NCBI GenBank assembly: GCA_002399235.1
Contig: DHDH01000013.1
Span: 1-64,000 of the forward strand
Reading direction: 5' to 3'
DNA from: Firmicutes bacterium UBA4881
GTDB lineage: Bacteria; Bacillota; DTU065
Length of the DNA stretch: 64,000 nucleotides
In this document: piece by piece, positions 60,383 through 64,000 of the stretch
How positions within the stretch are numbered: the stretch's first letter is position 1
Layout of the letters: each line of letters starts with the position of its first letter
Position numbers and translations under genes: made by a program
The notes under the pieces: generated by a model
The model's database searches: none
Seen by the model: only the letters and a program-made list of their open reading frames with translations
Told to the model about the DNA's origin: nothing

Positions 60383-61195
60383 ATGGAAAAGATTGCTTCA
60401 CCAGCGAAAGTAAAAGAATTACTTAATAAGTACAATCTCAGAGCAAAGAAGAGTTTTGGCCAAAACTTTATAATAGAAAGTGCCGCTATAGATCAAATAA
60501 CAGCAGCTGTTAACCCCCAACCTAAGGAACAAATTCTAGAAATTGGCCCAGGTCTAGGTGCTTTAACACAGGCACTTCTGGAGAAAAATAGTATAGTAAC
60601 AGCAGTAGAACTTGATCGCGATATGGTAAAAGTTTTACAAACAGAACTACTACCAAACTATCAAAATATGCGGATTATTGTTGGCGATTTTCTTAAGACT
60701 GCTTGGGCAGAAGTTGGAGCTACTAAGATAGTTGGTAATCTGCCTTACTACATTACTACACCAATTATCATGGAGATCTTAGCAAAAGAGACCCCGTGGG
60801 AATCGTTGGTTTTTACTGTACAATTAGAGGTCGCCGAAAAGATTGTAGCGGTTGCATCCTCCAAAAATTATGCTGCGTTAAGTGTAGCAGTTCAGTGTAT
60901 GGGCGAACCTAAGATTGTTGCTAAACTACCACCTCACTATTTCTATCCCAACCCTAATGTCACCTCAGCTGTAGTGAAGATAAAAAGAAGAACACCCAAT
61001 CTACAGCCTCTAGTGCAAAAGAAATTGTGGGAGATAATAAAGCTGTCTTTTGCTAATAGGCGTAAAACCTTACAAAATAACCTTCGACCTTTAATTAAAG
61101 AAGGTTGGGTTAGCCCTATCAATCTTAAAAGAAGAGCAGAATCTCTTAATTATCAGGAATTTCTTCTGTTATCGAAAGAGTTAACAGAAAATTGA
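60383..61195 (+). CDS. rsmA: 16S rRNA dimethyladenosine transferase
   Basis: 270 residues (also called ksgA). Makes the two N6,N6-dimethyladenosines in the 3' end of 16S rRNA. Marks: KKSFGQNFIIESAAID, SAM motif EILEIGPGLGALTQAL, IVGNLPYYITTPII with the NLPY active site, and VTSAVVKIKR. ATG with TAGGAGGAAG. The rnmV gene that often separates it from yabE is absent. Confidence 0.97.
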   Translation: MEKIASPAKVKELLNKYNLRAKKSFGQNFIIESAAIDQITAAVNPQPKEQILEIGPGLGALTQALLEKNSIVTAVELDRDMVKVLQTELLPNYQNMRIIVGDFLKTAWAEVGATKIVGNLPYYITTPIIMEILAKETPWESLVFTVQLEVAEKIVAVASSKNYAALSVAVQCMGEPKIVAKLPPHYFYPNPNVTSAVVKIKRRTPNLQPLVQKKLWEIIKLSFANRRKTLQNNLRPLIKEGWVSPINLKRRAESLNYQEFLLLSKELTEN

Positions 61196-61264
61196 CATTT
61201 ATTAAAGCAGGTTTTAATCGCTAGAATGTCGAAGTTTTCAGACATTAAGGAACAGGGTGATCGT

Positions 61265-61750
61265 ATGCGCAACTACATTAGCCCAACCAAAGGTCGTTTA
61301 TCTCTTGAAGAACTCTTTGAGGATCTAATCGCCTTTGTTGAAGCTGATAAAAAATCTTCCTATAGGCTTATTATTGGCACTGACTCTCAGCCCAGGAGCG
61401 ATGCGGCCTGTTTTGTAACAGCGATTGTGATGCACCGTCTAGGAAAAGGTGCACGTTATTACTACTCTAAAACCTGGGAGAGACTTTCAAAAAGTATTAG
61501 GCAAAGAGTTTATTTAGAAACAGCACTTTCTTTGGAAGTTGCTAGCGAAATAAATCGATTATTGTCCCAGAATGGGCATTCAGAATTAAACGTTGAGATT
61601 CACCTGGATGTAGGTGAGAATGGCCCAACCAAAGACTTAATTAAAGAGGTAGTAGGCATGGTTGTTGGTAGTGGCTTTGCAGCTAAAATTAAGCCAGATT
61701 CCTATGGAGCCAGCACTGTTGCTGATCGCTATACTAAAGGAAATCGGTAA
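61265..61750 (+). CDS. RNase H-like protein, DUF458 (YkuK family)
   Basis: 161 residues. The DUF458 pattern: ISPTKGRLSLEELFEDLIAFVE, RLIIGTDSQPRSDAACFVTAI with an acidic RNase-H-type strand, VEIHLDVGENGPTKDLI and IKPDSYGASTVADRYTK. Nuclease activity is predicted from the fold only. ATG 61265 has AGGGTGAT; a longer in-frame start 39 bases earlier lacks a site. In Bacillus the place after ksgA is taken by yabG. Confidence 0.87.
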   Translation: MRNYISPTKGRLSLEELFEDLIAFVEADKKSSYRLIIGTDSQPRSDAACFVTAIVMHRLGKGARYYYSKTWERLSKSIRQRVYLETALSLEVASEINRLLSQNGHSELNVEIHLDVGENGPTKDLIKEVVGMVVGSGFAAKIKPDSYGASTVADRYTKGNR

Positions 61751-61849
61751 TAGCAACAAAAAAGCGGTTTATTTGTTTTCTAAGGCAAACAGGTGGGATT
61801 AAACCCCAAAAATATAGGGATTGGTTAACAAAAAGTATAAAACATAGAG

Positions 61850-61878
61850 TTGACATGCTTGCAAAGCGCTGGTATAAT
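61850..61878 (+). promoter_or_regulatory. consensus sigma-A promoter P1 of veg
   Basis: TTGACA (61850-61855), 17-nt spacer, TATAAT (61873-61878), an exact consensus match at both boxes. Confidence 0.93.
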
Positions 61879-61892
61879 TTATAGCCCCTTTC

Positions 61893-61921
61893 TTGACATG
61901 TTCAGAAATTTGTGATATTAT
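61893..61921 (+). promoter_or_regulatory. sigma-A promoter P2 of veg
   Basis: TTGACA (61893-61898), 17-nt spacer, TATTAT (61916-61921), only 43 nt after P1. The two would compete or add up to give strong transcription. Confidence 0.88.
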
Positions 61922-61966
61922 CATAATGGCGTGGACAAGTCGCCAAAATCGGAAGGGGGCGTCTCT

Positions 61967-62227
61967 ATGAATGGAACCAATGCATTGGACAGAATCAAGG
62001 AAGATCTAACTGGATTGGTAGGAAAAAAGGTAAAGATTAGGGCAAATAAAGGAAGACGCCAGGTGATGGAAGCCGAAGGTGTAATTGAAGGAATTTATCC
62101 AAATATCTTTGTAATAAAGCTTAGTGAAAATCATGCTTTATCAAGAGTAACTTACAGTTATACGGATGTTTTAACCGAGACTGTTGAGTTGCGCATAGAT
62201 AACCGGAGAATTGGCGTAGGCGCCTAG
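61967..62227 (+). CDS. veg: Veg protein
   Basis: 86 residues: NALDRIKEDLTGLVGKKVKIRANKGRRQVMEAEGVIEGIYPNIFVI is the Veg family core, an OB/SH3-like beta barrel. In Bacillus it stimulates biofilm formation and is strongly expressed. GGAAGGGGGC before ATG 61967. Driven by two consensus promoters; ends at a terminator. Confidence 0.95.
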   Translation: MNGTNALDRIKEDLTGLVGKKVKIRANKGRRQVMEAEGVIEGIYPNIFVIKLSENHALSRVTYSYTDVLTETVELRIDNRRIGVGA

Positions 62228-62229
62228 AG

Positions 62230-62259
62230 AGAGGACTTAATACAGTCCTCTTTTTTTTA
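62230..62259 (+). terminator. intrinsic terminator of veg
   Basis: 8-bp stem AGAGGACT/AGTCCTCT followed by T8. Confidence 0.93.
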
Positions 62260-62309
62260 AGTCTATGTGGGAGAGCATCGGCATAAGATTCTTCGGAGGG
62301 AGAATTAGT

Positions 62310-63275
62310 ATGTGTGCTCTCAAGCTTGGCAAAAAAGGCAAGAAAGTAAGAAAATTACAAGAAAAACTTTCTAAAGTTGGTTATGATCCAGGAGAGAGAG
62401 ATGGCTATTTTGGTTATAAGACTCTAGAGGCGTTATCGTACTTAAGAAAAGATCTACATCTACCGTCTACTGGTATTGCTGATAGACAATTTTATTGGTA
62501 TCTGCAATCGAGAAAAAACTTTAGTAGTACTTACTCTAGAGATCAAGATGGGGTCTTAAAGCGTACCTTTAGTCCCAAAATTGGTGCTTTAGGTGACTAT
62601 CCGGAAGCCAATTTTGTTTTGGATTATCCCGAGGGTGAGGCATCTAAAATAAAGGTTTTGGTTTTAGATGAGACGCCTTTTCTGGCTAAAAGTCTTTTAA
62701 AAATTTATAAACACCCTTTCTACATTGCCTTCCATTCTTTAATTGGCCAAAGAAAAACCCAGGTGTTAGCTTTAGCTAAAAGCGCTCAAGGCTTAATCTA
62801 TCTGCCTTGGGAAAGAGAGCTTTCTTTAGATAACCCTATTCTTATAGAAAAGATACCTCTTAAAATAGAGAGTCTTCTAAAAGACTTTTATTGGAAGGAT
62901 CTTTATCTGGCAATTCCTCTCCAGGCTTTCGAATGGGTATTAGAGCCAGAGAAAGTAGAGGGAGCTGTCAGGCACTCAGGACAAAACACAGCTTTCAAAG
63001 GTACAGTGCTTGAAAGCTATCCAAAACAAAAAGAATATGGTGAAACCATCTCATTTTTAAGGAAAAATAGAATTAAAGGTCGTCTACGCCAAGGAGAGAT
63101 GAGTTTTTGGTATGGGCAAAATCGTTACAAGACAGTTATAAAAACCATAAGTGCCGGGGAGATCGAAAAACTCCTGCATCTTTGCGATATATATCGGCTT
63201 AGCGGAGTAGTTTTATGGGCTGTAGGGCCAGGAGAAGATCGACTTTGGCATCTGAATATACCCAAGCAGTTATGA
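62310..63275 (+). CDS. peptidoglycan-binding protein with GH18-like C-terminal region
   Basis: 321 residues. A PG_binding_1 domain at residues 1-62 (LKLGKKGKKVRKLQEKLSKVGY and DGYFGYKTLEAL), then a region with the outline of a glycoside hydrolase 18-type barrel, ending in LSGVVLWAVGPGEDRLWHL. The catalytic DXXDXDXE of GH18 was not seen, so activity is doubtful. No signal peptide is visible, which would fit a mother-cell spore-coat or cortex role rather than secretion. ATG 62310 with CGGAGGGAG. Confidence 0.72.
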   Translation: MCALKLGKKGKKVRKLQEKLSKVGYDPGERDGYFGYKTLEALSYLRKDLHLPSTGIADRQFYWYLQSRKNFSSTYSRDQDGVLKRTFSPKIGALGDYPEANFVLDYPEGEASKIKVLVLDETPFLAKSLLKIYKHPFYIAFHSLIGQRKTQVLALAKSAQGLIYLPWERELSLDNPILIEKIPLKIESLLKDFYWKDLYLAIPLQAFEWVLEPEKVEGAVRHSGQNTAFKGTVLESYPKQKEYGETISFLRKNRIKGRLRQGEMSFWYGQNRYKTVIKTISAGEIEKLLHLCDIYRLSGVVLWAVGPGEDRLWHLNIPKQL

Positions 63276-63331
63276 GATGAGATTTCTTGGCATATATTCC
63301 TAGAGAAGAAAGAGCTTAAGGGGGGAGAACC

Positions 63332-64000
63332 TTGGGTATACAGGTGTCGGAGAACACAATAAGAATTAGAGATATCGCAGGTAGAGGTGAGTCAATTTCC
63401 TATGTAAAGGCGAGTGCAGAAATTCCTGCTGCAAAGCCAGCGGTTGCTCGCGTTCTTAGTGTTCGTGGTCGTCCCAAAATCAATGATGTTTCTGTAGAGG
63501 CAGGCAAGATTCTCTTTAAAGGTCAATTGAGTATTGAAGTGTTGTATGTACCAGTAAACACAGGTGAGTTAGCAGCAGATTTAGTTGAAAAAGCTGAGTT
63601 TAAAGATGTAGCTCAATTTGAGTATTTTGTTGAGGTGAAAGATGCTAAGGCAAGTGATGAACCAATTGTCCGCACATTTTTGCAGAGTGTAGACTATAAT
63701 CTGCAAAAAGATCGCCTTTTATCTTTTGAAACAACCCTGCGACATGAAGTATTAGTTTATCGGGTCCAAAAACTAAAATGCTTAGGAGATATCATCGTTA
63801 CACCGCCAGAAAGAATTAAGATCGATAAGCGAGAACTACTTTTAGAAGAGTATGCCGGTAAATTACAAAAGTCTACTAGTGTTAGTAGCAATTTAGCTCT
63901 ACCACTAGGGGTATTACGATTAGTAGATGTTACTGTTAAACCAGTCTTAAAACGTGAATTAGCAGATGGCACTGGAATTACACTGCTAGGTTCCTTAGAT
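63332..64000 (+). CDS. SPOCS/DUF3794 domain protein (SipL-like), cut by the window end
   Basis: At least 223 residues, open to the last base. It reads IRDIAGRGESISYVKASAEIP, AAKPAVARVLSVRGRPKIND and VEAGKILFKGQLSIEVLYV, which are typical of the SPOCS (DUF3794) repeats in SipL and related spore-coat morphogenesis proteins; a second repeat begins near residue 110. The usual LysM domain would lie beyond the window. TTG start at 63332 with GGGGGGAG upstream. It is a strong sign that the host forms spores. Confidence 0.88.
   Translation, partial: MGIQVSENTIRIRDIAGRGESISYVKASAEIPAAKPAVARVLSVRGRPKINDVSVEAGKILFKGQLSIEVLYVPVNTGELAADLVEKAEFKDVAQFEYFVEVKDAKASDEPIVRTFLQSVDYNLQKDRLLSFETTLRHEVLVYRVQKLKCLGDIIVTPPERIKIDKRELLLEEYAGKLQKSTSVSSNLALPLGVLRLVDVTVKPVLKRELADGTGITLLGSLD

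Overview
This window is an A+T-rich chromosomal stretch from a low-GC Gram-positive-type bacterium (Bacillota/Firmicutes), most likely an anaerobic, spore-forming member of the Clostridia or a related class. The evidence is the Firmicute gene order (rpsF-ssb-rpsR-DUF2232-rplI; YabE-like/ksgA/veg/SPOCS-domain gene), Shine-Dalgarno sites of AGGAGG type before nearly every gene with frequent GTG and TTG starts, consensus sigma-A promoters, oxygen-sensitive radical SAM enzymes, formate-THF ligase plus FolD, and spore-linked genes (SPOCS/DUF3794, Veg, a YjcZ-like peptide). No rRNA or CRISPR array was found. Five tRNA genes are present.

Layout. 0.1-4.3 kb (minus strand): glycosyltransferase, two secreted carbohydrate-related proteins and endonuclease III. 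4.5-11.2 kb: orphan sugar-binding lipoprotein-like protein, ACT/UPF0210 pair, VanW-domain protein, branched-chain aminotransferase and a secreted beta-strand-rich protein whose ribosome site lies inside the preceding terminator. 11.2-18.9 kb: glycine cleavage genes gcvT-gcvH-gcvPA-gcvPB followed by two radical SAM proteins that resemble the split lipoyl synthase LipS1/LipS2 and a LipM/LplA-type protein; together this looks like a self-contained block that builds the lipoyl group on GcvH. 19.2-25.7 kb: glycosyltransferase with flippase-like partner, TetR with operator and a radical SAM/SPASM enzyme, CBM9-like protein, MscS channel. 25.7-29.9 kb: ychF, ribosomal proteins and ssb.

30.0-35.3 kb is the accessory zone, set between rplI and purA, where dnaB stands in many Firmicutes (dnaB is here at 57 kb). 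It holds three zinc-ribbon/DUF2752 membrane proteins, a decayed IS30-family transposase, and a two-gene ATPase plus TOPRIM/RloB-like pair that has the form of a phage-defence system. The second gene of that pair is split at an A8 run that forms a classical -1 slippery heptamer.

35.5-47 kb: purA, tRNA cluster (Lys, Glu, Asp, Phe; Gly after a FabL-like reductase), a second Nth-family glycosylase, PpaX-like phosphatase, GH9-like membrane-anchored protein, DUF421, a Gfo/Idh/MocA dehydrogenase with a sugar isomerase, and a chemoreceptor. 47-57 kb: glycosyltransferase, C1-folate genes fhs-folD (which can use the methylene-THF made by the glycine cleavage system), small secreted proteins, nicotinate phosphoribosyltransferase. 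55-64 kb: DnaD-like protein and DnaB helicase, TatD-linked radical SAM protein, YabE-like protein, rsmA, RNase H-like protein, veg with two tandem promoters, a peptidoglycan-binding protein, and a SPOCS-domain gene cut off by the window end.
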